From Spirosoma sp. KUDC1026 (lineage in GTDB: Bacteria; Bacteroidota; Bacteroidia; Cytophagales; Spirosomataceae), in the NCBI RefSeq assembly GCF_013375035.1, contig NZ_CP056032.1, forward strand, positions 4,524,001 to 4,588,000: DNA of 64,000 nt. Reading direction: 5' to 3'. The number at the start of each line of letters is the position of its first letter. Within the stretch, counting starts at the first letter, position 1. The notes under the pieces were generated by a model. That model saw only the letters and a program-made list of their open reading frames with translations, made no database searches and was not told the origin of the DNA. Shown piece after piece: positions 51,769 to 59,872 of this stretch. Made by a program: the position numbers and the translations under genes.

Positions 51769-54762
51769 ATGATGAAACGTTACTCAAAGCTGCTGGTTGG
51801 TCTTTTTCTCACCAGTCCGCTTTTTGCCCAAACGCCCAAGCGTGCGCTGACGGCCGCCGACTACGACCGCTGGGAAAGCGTCCGGACCGAGAAAATCTCG
51901 AACGATGGCCGCTGGCTTACCTACCAGATCGACCCCCAGGAGGGCGACGGCCGCCTGGAACTCGTTCCTGCCGGTGCGAAAGACAGCCGTCAGAAGTCCG
52001 TTTTCCCGCGTGGCTACATGGCCCAGTTTACGCCCGACAGCAAGTTTCTGGTCATGCGTCTGAAAGCGCCTTATGCAGACACGCGCCAGGCCCGGCTCAA
52101 AAAGAAAAAATCCGATGATCTGCCCAAGGACAGTCTGCTGGTAATGAACCTGGCAACGGGCAAAACCACGCGGATGCCGAACGTCAAATCGTTCGAACTT
52201 GGCAAAGAAATGGGGTCCTGGCTGGCGGTCGTGCAGGAGCCAAAGGGTGAAAAGGAACGGCCCGCGGCTGCGGCTACCCGGCCCAGTGCCCAATCCAAAG
52301 GCGATACGCTGCCGGCTCTCCCACCAGTCTCAACGACAACCGTGACAACCCGGCGCGGTCCGGTCAAGAAACCGAAAGGTGACGACCTGACCCTGCTGAA
52401 CATGGCCGACGGAACCCGCAAAACGATCCGTTACGTATCGAACGTAGCGATGTCGGACAATGGACAATCGGTTTTCTACAGCCGCGAATCCGCCAACGAC
52501 TCTCTCAAAGCGGGGCAAACGGCCATTCCCGGCGTTTTCCTGTTCAATACTACCAGCGGGCAGACGACGCTGATCGACACCAACGCAACCCGGAAAATCT
52601 ACAAAGGGCTGGCCGTCGATAAAGCCGGTCAGCAACTGGCCTGGATGGCCTCGGCCGACAGCGCGGGGTCGGAAGTGAAAGTTTTCTCGCTGTTCTACAA
52701 GAACCTGACACCGGTGGCAGCGAAAAAGGGCAAGAAAGGCAGCCCTGCTCCCAGCAACGGCATAAAAACCCTGGTCGATACGGTTGCGCAGTCAGTTTTA
52801 CCCAAAGGCTGGTCGGTAAACGAATACCGGGAACCGGTCTTCACCGCCGATGGCAAACGCCTGTTCTTCTCAACGTCACCCATCGCGCCGAAATCCGTAA
52901 AGGATTCGCTGACACCCGACGACGAAAAGGTAAAAATGGACGTCTGGAGCTGGACCGATACGCGCCTGCAACCCATGCAGCAACGGCGGTTGAAAGAGGA
53001 AAAAGAACGGGGTTACCTGACCGTTTTTGATCTGGGCTCGGATAAGCTTACGCTGCTGGCTAACCGCGAGATTCCGACCGTTAGCTTCGATCCGAAGAAC
53101 AATACCCGCTACCTCATCGGCATGAGCGATCTGCCCTACCAGGTACAGTCGTCCTGGGACCCCGGCCATACCGACCTGTACCTGATTGACGCCCAGACGG
53201 GCGAGAAAAAACGGATTGCGAACGATGTCATGGCGTCGGATACCAAACTGTCGCCCGGCGGCAAGTACGCCTACTGGTTCGATGAGCGCGATTCACTCTG
53301 GCGCGCCTGGGACATTACCGCCGGCAAACGCATTGATCTGACCCGTGGTCTTCCCAGCAAATTCTTTGACGAAGAGCATGACACGCCAAACCTGCCCGGT
53401 GCTTACGGCTCGGCTGGCTGGACAAAAGGCGATCGCTACGTCTGGCTGTACGACCGCTACGATATCTGGCAGATTGATCCAACCGGCCGCGAAAAACCAC
53501 AGACCATCACCGCGGGCTGGGGCCGCAAAAACAACGTGCGCCTGCGCCGGGCCGACCTCAACCAGCTTGGCCGGTCAGAAATGTTCAGCCGCCTGAACGA
53601 CGATCCGGCCATCGATCCCGCTACGGAGCTTTTCCTGACGGGGATCTGGGAAAAGGACAAATCGACGGGGATTCTCAAAAGTAAAACTGGCGCGACAGCC
53701 GCCGAACCAACGGTGATGCAGCACAGCAACCACCGCTATTCCGGGCTGAGTAAGGCTAAGAATGCCTCGACGCTGACCTTCTACAAAGGTAATTTCCAGG
53801 AATCGATCAATATCTTCCTGACCGATACGACACTGGCTAACCCGGTTCAGCTGACCCACACCAACCCGCAGCAGGACAGCATCCGATGGGGTAGCGTCGA
53901 ACTGGTAAGCTGGATGGGCACCAACGGCGTTAAGCTCGAAGGACTGCTTTACAAACCCGAGGGCTTCGACCGCAACAAGAAGTACCCCATGCTGACCTAC
54001 TTCTACGAACGTAATGCCGAAACGCTGAACGATTATAAGGCTCCTTCGCCCAGCCGGTCAACGATTAATATTTCATACTGCGTTTCGAACGGATATCTGG
54101 TCTTTGTACCGGACATCGTGTATACCACCGGCCAGCCGGGTCCAAACGCTTACGACTGTATTGTGCCGGGCGTCCTGAGCCTGCTCGACCGGGGCTTTGT
54201 TGACCGCGATCGGTTGGGTGTTCAGGGGCAGAGCTGGGGCGGTTATCAGACCGCCTACCTCGTTACCCGTACGAATCTGTTCCGGGCCGCTATGGCCGGG
54301 GCGCCGGTTGCCAATATGACCTCGGCCTATGGCGGTATTCGCTGGGAAACGGGTATGAGTCGGGCGTTCCAGTACGAAAAAACGCAGAGCCGCATTGGTG
54401 GTACGCTCTGGGACAAACCGATGAACTACATCGAAAACTCGCCCCTGTTTTACGCCAACCGGGTTGAAACGCCCCTTTTGATGATGCACAACGATGCCGA
54501 TGGCGCCGTCCCCTGGTATCAGGGCATCGAGTTTTTCTCGGCATTACGTCGTCTGAATAAACCCGTCTGGATGCTGGTGTACAACGGTGAGGGCCATAAC
54601 CTCACAAAACGTTACAACGCCAAGGATCTGAGCATTCGCCTGTATCAGTTCTTCGATTATTACCTCAAAGACGCGCCCATGCCGATCTGGATGAAAGATG
54701 GTCGCACGGCCGTTGAGAAAGATCGGGGCGAAATGAAGTATTACTACCAGGACGGTAAGTAA
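51769..54762 (+). CDS. Exported S9 family prolyl oligopeptidase-like peptidase
   Basis: A 997-residue exported peptidase. A signal peptide (MMKRYSKLLVGLFLTSPLFAQ) leads a long propeller region with a disordered Ala/Pro/Thr insertion at about 160-205. The C-terminal alpha/beta-hydrolase has catalytic Ser822 in VQGQSWGGYQTAYL, Asp in MMHNDADGAVPWYQ and His in YNGEGHNLTKR. It belongs to the long Bacteroidota S9 group related to dipeptidyl peptidase IV or acylaminoacyl peptidase. Two adjacent Met codons leave a one-residue doubt on the start. TAGTTTCG, near the -7 consensus, lies about 25 bases upstream. Confidence 0.92.
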   Translation: MMKRYSKLLVGLFLTSPLFAQTPKRALTAADYDRWESVRTEKISNDGRWLTYQIDPQEGDGRLELVPAGAKDSRQKSVFPRGYMAQFTPDSKFLVMRLKAPYADTRQARLKKKKSDDLPKDSLLVMNLATGKTTRMPNVKSFELGKEMGSWLAVVQEPKGEKERPAAAATRPSAQSKGDTLPALPPVSTTTVTTRRGPVKKPKGDDLTLLNMADGTRKTIRYVSNVAMSDNGQSVFYSRESANDSLKAGQTAIPGVFLFNTTSGQTTLIDTNATRKIYKGLAVDKAGQQLAWMASADSAGSEVKVFSLFYKNLTPVAAKKGKKGSPAPSNGIKTLVDTVAQSVLPKGWSVNEYREPVFTADGKRLFFSTSPIAPKSVKDSLTPDDEKVKMDVWSWTDTRLQPMQQRRLKEEKERGYLTVFDLGSDKLTLLANREIPTVSFDPKNNTRYLIGMSDLPYQVQSSWDPGHTDLYLIDAQTGEKKRIANDVMASDTKLSPGGKYAYWFDERDSLWRAWDITAGKRIDLTRGLPSKFFDEEHDTPNLPGAYGSAGWTKGDRYVWLYDRYDIWQIDPTGREKPQTITAGWGRKNNVRLRRADLNQLGRSEMFSRLNDDPAIDPATELFLTGIWEKDKSTGILKSKTGATAAEPTVMQHSNHRYSGLSKAKNASTLTFYKGNFQESINIFLTDTTLANPVQLTHTNPQQDSIRWGSVELVSWMGTNGVKLEGLLYKPEGFDRNKKYPMLTYFYERNAETLNDYKAPSPSRSTINISYCVSNGYLVFVPDIVYTTGQPGPNAYDCIVPGVLSLLDRGFVDRDRLGVQGQSWGGYQTAYLVTRTNLFRAAMAGAPVANMTSAYGGIRWETGMSRAFQYEKTQSRIGGTLWDKPMNYIENSPLFYANRVETPLLMMHNDADGAVPWYQGIEFFSALRRLNKPVWMLVYNGEGHNLTKRYNAKDLSIRLYQFFDYYLKDAPMPIWMKDGRTAVEKDRGEMKYYYQDGK

Positions 54763-54787
54763 GTCCCGTTTTTTGGGAGCAAGATTG

Positions 54788-54858
54788 TTTTTTGGACAGG
54801 ATTACAGGATTAAAAGGATTTTCAATGAATCGTAATCTTAGTATTCCTGTCTAAAAAA
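54788..54858. repeat. Dispersed inverted repeat, copy C
   Basis: TTTTTTGGACAGGATTACAG at the left and TTCCTGTCTAAAAAAT at the right pair imperfectly. Its core, GACAGGATTACAGGATT, equals that of copy A. It lies between the S9 stop codon and the next gene. Confidence 0.7.
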
Positions 54859-54921
54859 TAGCCTTGTCCTACGCCGGGCTAACGTAATTTATTTCATCTT
54901 TTAGTAATCGTATTTACTTTT

Positions 54922-54965
54922 AACGTCCACTTCGTTTCAGTTTGACACGAGGTGGACGTTTTTGT
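54922..54965 (+). terminator. Terminator-type hairpin just upstream of a lipoprotein gene
   Basis: AACGTCCACTTCGT pairs with ACGAGGTGGACGTT (one G-U pair), followed by TTTTG. It ends about 20 bases before the next ATG (54986), so it may end S9 transcription or act in the next gene's leader. Confidence 0.65.
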
Positions 54966-54985
54966 TTTGTTCCTCGTACTGTTGC

Positions 54986-56095
54986 ATGACCATACGTACT
55001 TTCTATTGCATTGTTTTTATTGCCCTGGCCGGATACGGTTGTCGGATCAGCCAGCTACGTAGCAGTAAACCGCTGCCTACTGCCGCTGCCATTACCGAAG
55101 AAGGATTTTTGAGTTGTTTCTCGCCCAACACGGTTGTCGCCGGGAATCTGCTCTGGTGCGAAGTATCAGCCGTGTTGTACGACGGCAAAAAGCTCTTGTT
55201 TGCCAACGATAAGGATGCCCCTGCTGATCAGAGCCCGGTTTTTAGCCGCAGCCTGGTCCAGATCGCGGACACAAGTCGGCCAGCGTACCTGATGGCTCCC
55301 CAGTACGCAGCGGCCCACAAATACGAAGATTTTGCCCGTACCCCCGATGGTCGGTTTGTTTTCTTAACTACTGCCTTTGACCGGGTAAAACCGGGCACTA
55401 CTGACTGGGATGGGTACAATACCATACTCTACTGGCGTACCGGCGACGAAGCCCATCCGCACGTACTGGCAACGGATGATGCGGCAACCTCGTCGGTTGG
55501 GTTGCGGCAGCACCTGGCGAAAGTCCTGGCCAACGATGCCTTTCCGGGAAGCATGCCTTATTTTAAAATCGAAGGCCTGGCCGCTACAAAAACCACCTTG
55601 TTTTTTGGTGTGCGTGAAGAAGGGAAAACCTACAGCGATTTCACCCACCGCGCCAAGATTATTGGCGTATCGTACCGGGTTGAGAAAAAAGGGGGTCAGG
55701 AACGAATTCGCCTGGATAACGACTGGAGGCTGATCGCCGATTTCAATCCGGCCCGTACGCACCCTGAGCTACCCAGCCCCCTGGCGCTCTCGAGCCTGGA
55801 ATATGACCCTTACCGCCGTTGCTTCTGGATGCTAACCTCACTCGAAGCCAACGGTCAGCTGGATGCGTACCTATGGGTTATCAGCCCCGAAAACCTGTAC
55901 ACGAACAAGCCCTTTACGCTCATCACAAACGTAGTGGGCCAGCCGCTTCACCTGGGTCACAAGGCCGAAGACCTCACCCCATTAGATCAAAACCGGTTGC
56001 TGCTCATTCACGATGACGACCGGGTACAGACTACCGTCGGCAAGCGATCCCGCCAGTCGAATCAAGCCGCCTACTCCATCCTGACAATCAAGTAA
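54986..56095 (+). CDS. Putative beta-propeller lipoprotein
   Basis: A 369-residue exported protein. MTIRTFYCIVFIALAGYGC gives a lipobox-like AGYGC. The mature part contains strands of a likely propeller (VSAVLYDGKKLLFANDKDA, DFARTPDGRFVFLTTAFD, PYFKIEGLAATKTTLFFGVRE, LSSLEYDPYRRCFWMLTSLE, AEDLTPLDQNRLLLIHDDD), reminiscent of phytase-like or esterase-like propeller proteins. No catalytic motif is certain. The ATG at 54986 is chosen over an upstream TTG. The nearest 5' element is a terminator-type hairpin. Confidence 0.72.
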   Translation: MTIRTFYCIVFIALAGYGCRISQLRSSKPLPTAAAITEEGFLSCFSPNTVVAGNLLWCEVSAVLYDGKKLLFANDKDAPADQSPVFSRSLVQIADTSRPAYLMAPQYAAAHKYEDFARTPDGRFVFLTTAFDRVKPGTTDWDGYNTILYWRTGDEAHPHVLATDDAATSSVGLRQHLAKVLANDAFPGSMPYFKIEGLAATKTTLFFGVREEGKTYSDFTHRAKIIGVSYRVEKKGGQERIRLDNDWRLIADFNPARTHPELPSPLALSSLEYDPYRRCFWMLTSLEANGQLDAYLWVISPENLYTNKPFTLITNVVGQPLHLGHKAEDLTPLDQNRLLLIHDDDRVQTTVGKRSRQSNQAAYSILTIK

Positions 56096-56103
56096 AGTAA
56101 CCT

Positions 56104-56149
56104 CACCATAGCGAAGACCAGCCCGAACAGCTCGGTCTTCGCTATGGTG
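56104..56149. terminator. 16-bp hairpin between converging genes
   Basis: CACCATAGCGAAGACC pairs perfectly with GGTCTTCGCTATGGTG across a 14-nt loop. There is no T-run after it on either strand, so termination is only probable. Confidence 0.5.
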
Positions 56150-56157
56150 AAAAAGGC

Positions 56158-57387
56158 TTACTGATTCATAGAACCAAAGAAATTATAGGTTCCCAGTATG
56201 TAGTCAAAGATTCCCGTAGCGTGGGTGCGCCCAGCCAGTCGGTAGAGCGCTACGTTGGTAGCACCCCGTTTCTGCATGGCGTCATAGGTATTCTGGGAGT
56301 TCTGGAAAAGCACCGTTTCATCCGCATCGCCGTGGTACAGGCGAGTCGGTGTGGCTGGTTTCCAGTCGTGAATATCGTTATCCTGTACGGCTTTCAGAAA
56401 ATCAGTATCTGTTCCGTTATTAATTCCCTGCTTGAAACTATCGGTAAACGTAGTATTCAGGCTGACGTTTATGTTGGCGTTGACTCCCTGCGACGTAATT
56501 TGTGATGCGTAGGGTTCTTTAAAGTAGTATGACATGGGGCGATTCAGCCCGTAAATGCGATTGTACGTCTGCAGTACCCAGATATACAACCGGTTAACAC
56601 TGGCAAGACCACTTGTCTGGTCGTTGATGACCGTCCGCATGAAAGCAGGCTTGTCATAGGCGCCGGCTCCGCAGCTTGACGCTACCAGGTTAAACTCCCC
56701 TTTCGTTTCTTCTTCAATTTTTTTCTGCAGTGCCAGCGTCGCATACCCACCTTCCGAATAACCGGCCAGAAACAGACGCTTGTCCCAGTTGACCTTATTG
56801 TCGCTCAGGAAATCCTTTGCCGCCCGGAGCATATCGAGCGAAGCCGTTGCCAGACCATTGCGGTGTTCGTAGGTATGCGGTAGGTCCTTTGATGATCCGT
56901 AACCAATGTAATCCGGCGCGACAATGATGTACCCCTGCGAAGCAAACACCGACCCGAACGTATTGACTTCGCTGCTCGTCTGGAAATTTGAGGGCGCATC
57001 GGTATCGCTCAGGATTGTACCGTGCTGCATACTCATCATCGGCAGCGATGCGGTGCCATTCTCAGGCGTGGGCACAATAATAGCCCCCGAAGCCGTTACA
57101 GGCTTCCCATCCGTGTTGGTTGTAGTGTACTCTAGTTTATATACTTTAATGCCATAGCGGAGAAAAAACTGGAGGCCAACCAGCGAGCCTGTATATCTGC
57201 TACGCAATTGGGCCTCTGTATACTGAACGATTGGCGTGCTGTTGACCAGCGTGCGGGCAGGTACTACGTTATCGGGCTGTGTACTGTCAACCACCTGGCA
57301 TCCCGTCGGCGCGAGTACTAATAAACCGCTGATAAGCAGCAGCAAAAACGTTGATTTTAAGAAAAGCATCAGGAGAAATTTAGACAA
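56158..57387 (-). CDS. Lipoprotein alpha/beta hydrolase (secretory lipase/esterase-like)
   Basis: A 409-residue exported hydrolase. A signal with lipobox (LLLLISGLLVLAPTGCQ) precedes an alpha/beta-hydrolase domain: VPTPENGTASLPMMSMQHGT, GYIIVAPDYIGYG, nucleophile Ser in FLAGYSEGGYATLAL, Asp in YHGDADETVLF and His in GRTHATGIFDYI. This fits secretory-lipase-like (LIP) or cephalosporin-esterase-like enzymes. The true start may be Met 7 (MLFLKS). Substrate unknown. Confidence 0.87.
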   Translation of the reverse strand: MSKFLLMLFLKSTFLLLLISGLLVLAPTGCQVVDSTQPDNVVPARTLVNSTPIVQYTEAQLRSRYTGSLVGLQFFLRYGIKVYKLEYTTTNTDGKPVTASGAIIVPTPENGTASLPMMSMQHGTILSDTDAPSNFQTSSEVNTFGSVFASQGYIIVAPDYIGYGSSKDLPHTYEHRNGLATASLDMLRAAKDFLSDNKVNWDKRLFLAGYSEGGYATLALQKKIEEETKGEFNLVASSCGAGAYDKPAFMRTVINDQTSGLASVNRLYIWVLQTYNRIYGLNRPMSYYFKEPYASQITSQGVNANINVSLNTTFTDSFKQGINNGTDTDFLKAVQDNDIHDWKPATPTRLYHGDADETVLFQNSQNTYDAMQKRGATNVALYRLAGRTHATGIFDYILGTYNFFGSMNQ

Positions 57388-57795
57388 AGTACTGTGCCCT
57401 TACAAAACGTATAATCAATCCTTTTCGTTTACCCGACAGCCTTTTATGCTCAAAGCCAAATTCTTATTTAAGAGCCTATTTTTCAACTGATTACAAGGCT
57501 ACAAGTTGGACAGTGCTTCCAAAATATCTATATGGTGAATTGATAAATATCTGCTTTGTTTTTGATGGGAAATCGGGGAATGGACTCCACAACAATAGGC
57601 ACTCGTTCCCCGATTACTCTATAAAACGAGTTCGCTTTTCTGCAGATGTCGCACCTGTCTTTTAAGTACCCATCTACCCATAAGTAACTGTTTTTCAATT
57701 TACTAGAAACATAACGTAGATTCTTGCCAGTGGTATGCGTAGCAGTATGGTACAGCATTTGGGCAACTCAATGAAATACCAAACACTCACGAACG
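57388..57795. other. 408-base gap upstream of the stress island
   Basis: AT-rich sequence between two divergent genes, so it should hold both promoters, but no full -7 match was found. A 12-bp hairpin (AATCGGGGAATG at 57571-57582 with CGTTCCCCGATT at 57604-57615) is the only clear structure. A 76-codon minus-strand frame at 57528-57758 has non-coding-like composition and is not accepted. Confidence 0.45.
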
Positions 57796-58509
57796 ATGAA
57801 TAATACATTAAAGAACACCGGCACTAAGTCACTAGCTATTCTTATGACCGCTAGTATTTTGACGGCAGGTACCATGACGGGCTGTAAAAACTCGGGTGGT
57901 AATATGAATAAAACCCAAAAAGGAGCAGCCGTCGGTGGTGGTGGTGGCGCCTTGGTGGGAGGCATTATAGGCCGAAAAACAGGCAACACTGCTCTGGGAG
58001 CTATCATCGGAGCTACGGTCGGTGGTGCGGCAGGGGCCGTCATCGGTCGACGGATGGACAAGCAGGCGGAAGAGATGAAACGAAGCATGCCGAACGCCGA
58101 AATTGAACGCGTTGGCGAAGGGATTAAAATTACGTTTGGTTCCGATATTCTGTTCGACGTCAATTCTGCCGAATTGAAATCAGCCACCAAACGCCAGCTG
58201 ACCGAGTTTGCACAGACGCTCAACAAATACGAAGACACGGATATTCTGATTGAAGGCCATGCGGATGCTACCGGCCCTGACGATCTTAATCAGCGCCTGT
58301 CCGAACGCCGGGCCGACGCAGTAGGAAACTATCTGGAGCAGCAGGGGGTAAAAACCACGCGGGTTAAAGAAAAAGGATATGGCGAAAGCCAACCTATTGC
58401 CGATAACTCAACAGAAGCTGGCCGCCAGAAAAACCGTCGTGTTGACATTGCCGTTTATGCCAACAAACAGATGCAGCGCGATGCTAAAGATGGTAAACTA
58501 GACAACTAA
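57796..58509 (+). CDS. OmpA family lipoprotein with glycine zipper
   Basis: A 237-residue lipoprotein. The signal ends in TAGTMTGC (lipobox). A Gly-rich zipper of about 45-95 (GAAVGGGGGALVGGIIGRKTG, AIIGATVGGAAGAVIGRRMD) could embed in a membrane. The C-terminal OmpA domain has ITFGSDILFDVNSAEL, IEGHADATGPDDLNQRLSERRA and the peptidoglycan-binding NRRVDIAVY. It should link the outer membrane to peptidoglycan. It is the first gene of a tight run with the DUF2945 and DUF3140 genes (gaps of 10 and 6 bases). Confidence 0.92.
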   Translation: MNNTLKNTGTKSLAILMTASILTAGTMTGCKNSGGNMNKTQKGAAVGGGGGALVGGIIGRKTGNTALGAIIGATVGGAAGAVIGRRMDKQAEEMKRSMPNAEIERVGEGIKITFGSDILFDVNSAELKSATKRQLTEFAQTLNKYEDTDILIEGHADATGPDDLNQRLSERRADAVGNYLEQQGVKTTRVKEKGYGESQPIADNSTEAGRQKNRRVDIAVYANKQMQRDAKDGKLDN

Positions 58510-58519
58510 CGAACGACCT

Positions 58520-58732
58520 ATGGCAACGATTAAGAAAGGTGACGACGTAACCTGGAAGTGGGGCAAAGGACAGGCAGAAGGCATTGTCACTGAAGTTCAT
58601 AAAAGTGACGTTGAAAAGACCATAAAAGGCAAAAAGATTAAGCGCAAGGGTTCGGAAGAGGAGCCCGCGCTTGTGATTGAACAAGATGATGCTAAAGTAG
58701 TTAAATCGGCGAGTGAAGTCGATAAAAAGTAA
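58520..58732 (+). CDS. DUF2945 (HVA1-type TUDOR) small protein
   Basis: A 70-residue protein. MATIKKGDDVTWKWGKGQAE and GIVTEVHKSDVEKTIKG fit the DUF2945 / hypervirulence-associated TUDOR domain, a small barrel of unknown function often found with stress genes. It lies 10 bases after the OmpA gene and 6 before the DUF3140 gene, an operon that recurs in other bacteria to my knowledge. Confidence 0.88.
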   Translation: MATIKKGDDVTWKWGKGQAEGIVTEVHKSDVEKTIKGKKIKRKGSEEEPALVIEQDDAKVVKSASEVDKK

Positions 58733-58738
58733 ACGAAT

Positions 58739-59086
58739 ATGGCTACTACCACACTGGACGATCAGGAGAAAAAAGACGTTCGTCAGGAATTTGATGAACT
58801 GGTTAATATGACCCCTTCTGCCATTGAAAAATGGCTTGACACGGATGAGTCAAAGGCGGTTGGCCAGAAAAAAGGGGATAATGATGAATCGACCGGCCAT
58901 AAATCCGGGGAAAAGATCATTACCATCAAGAAGAAAAAGGTTAGTGAGCTAACTGATGACGACTATGCACACATGCGCAAGGTCATTAGCTACATCAGAC
59001 GCCACAGCGCTCAGGAGCCTAAAGACCCGAAGGGGTCAAACTGGGAGTACTCACTGAAAAATTGGGGCCACGATCCCTCCAAGTGA
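58739..59086 (+). CDS. DUF3140 family protein
   Basis: A 115-residue soluble protein: VRQEFDELVNMTPSAIEKWLDTDES near the start, a charged linker with many Gly, Ser and Lys, and DDYAHMRKVISYIRRHSAQ...GSNWEYSLKNWGHDPSK at the end, matching DUF3140. Helical, no catalytic motif, function unknown. It is frequently a neighbour of DUF2945, as here. Confidence 0.87.
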   Translation: MATTTLDDQEKKDVRQEFDELVNMTPSAIEKWLDTDESKAVGQKKGDNDESTGHKSGEKIITIKKKKVSELTDDDYAHMRKVISYIRRHSAQEPKDPKGSNWEYSLKNWGHDPSK

Positions 59087-59232
59087 TAGGTAGCTGATTA
59101 ACGGTTTCGGCTGATACCGGCACATAAATTTGTTGGCAAATCCGAAACACCGACGCTAACTTTCTGATTTACTCAATAGACTAAGAAGATTTAACTTTTC
59201 TTGTTAATACACAAACCAAACGAAATTACGTT

Positions 59233-59688
59233 ATGAATGTAAAGGAAACACGGGGCGAAATCCTCGACCAACTGAACAAACTCCTGACCCGTAGCCACGA
59301 TGCCGAAGAGGGTTACAAAGAAGCAGCCGACAAAACGAAAGACGGCGAGTTGAAAAATCTTTTTCTTCAGCAATCGCGTCAGCGCGGTGAGTTTGCAATG
59401 GAATTGGACCGCGAGGTCCGGGCATTGGGTGCCGAACCAGACAACAGTACGAGCGTAGCAGCCGACCTGCACCGGGCCTGGATTAGCATCAAATCAGCAT
59501 TTGCCTCAGACGACGATAAAGCAACGGTAGAAGAATGTAAGCGTGGTGACCAGGAAGCCCTGGAAAACTACAATTCGGTTCTACAGGAAACAGACTTAGT
59601 AGCCAGCACCCGTGAGTTGCTGCTACGCCAGAAGCAGAGCATTGAGTCGGCCCATGCCGCCATGTCTCGCTTGGCCTTGGTAGTGTAG
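59233..59688 (+). CDS. DUF2383 / PA2169-type four-helix-bundle protein
   Basis: A 151-residue protein with four amphipathic helices (ILDQLNKLLTRSHDAEEGYKE, LFLQQSRQRGEFAMELDREV, ECKRGDQEALENYNSVLQE, LLLRQKQSIESAHAAMSRL), matching the ferritin-like DUF2383 family. Helix positions carry Glu, His and Asp residues that could bind metal in some members, but no complete diiron site is certain. It is a small stress-associated protein. A strong terminator follows. Confidence 0.88.
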   Translation: MNVKETRGEILDQLNKLLTRSHDAEEGYKEAADKTKDGELKNLFLQQSRQRGEFAMELDREVRALGAEPDNSTSVAADLHRAWISIKSAFASDDDKATVEECKRGDQEALENYNSVLQETDLVASTRELLLRQKQSIESAHAAMSRLALVV

Positions 59689-59704
59689 TGAATGGTGGGA
59701 TTGG

Positions 59705-59737
59705 AAAGCCTGCCCCTATTGGGGGCAGGCTTTTTTG
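59705..59737 (+). terminator. Intrinsic terminator after the DUF2383 gene
   Basis: AAAGCCTGCCCC, loop of 5, GGGGCAGGCTTT then T-run, 17 bases past the stop codon. Confidence 0.9.
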
Positions 59738-59872
59738 TATCTACTCTACTAACCCTATTGGGGTAAAACTACTCACAGCTCATCACCAAAAAACATTACG
59801 ATTCGTCTTCTGGTTAATTCACCAGGTGCTACGTAACCTAAAACATCATTCTATTTTTCAGTATTCTACGTT

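Noticed and set aside
57528..57758. 76-codon minus-strand frame in the gap before the OmpA gene
   Set aside because: Composition is like non-coding DNA, it overlaps a hairpin, and nothing recognisable is encoded.
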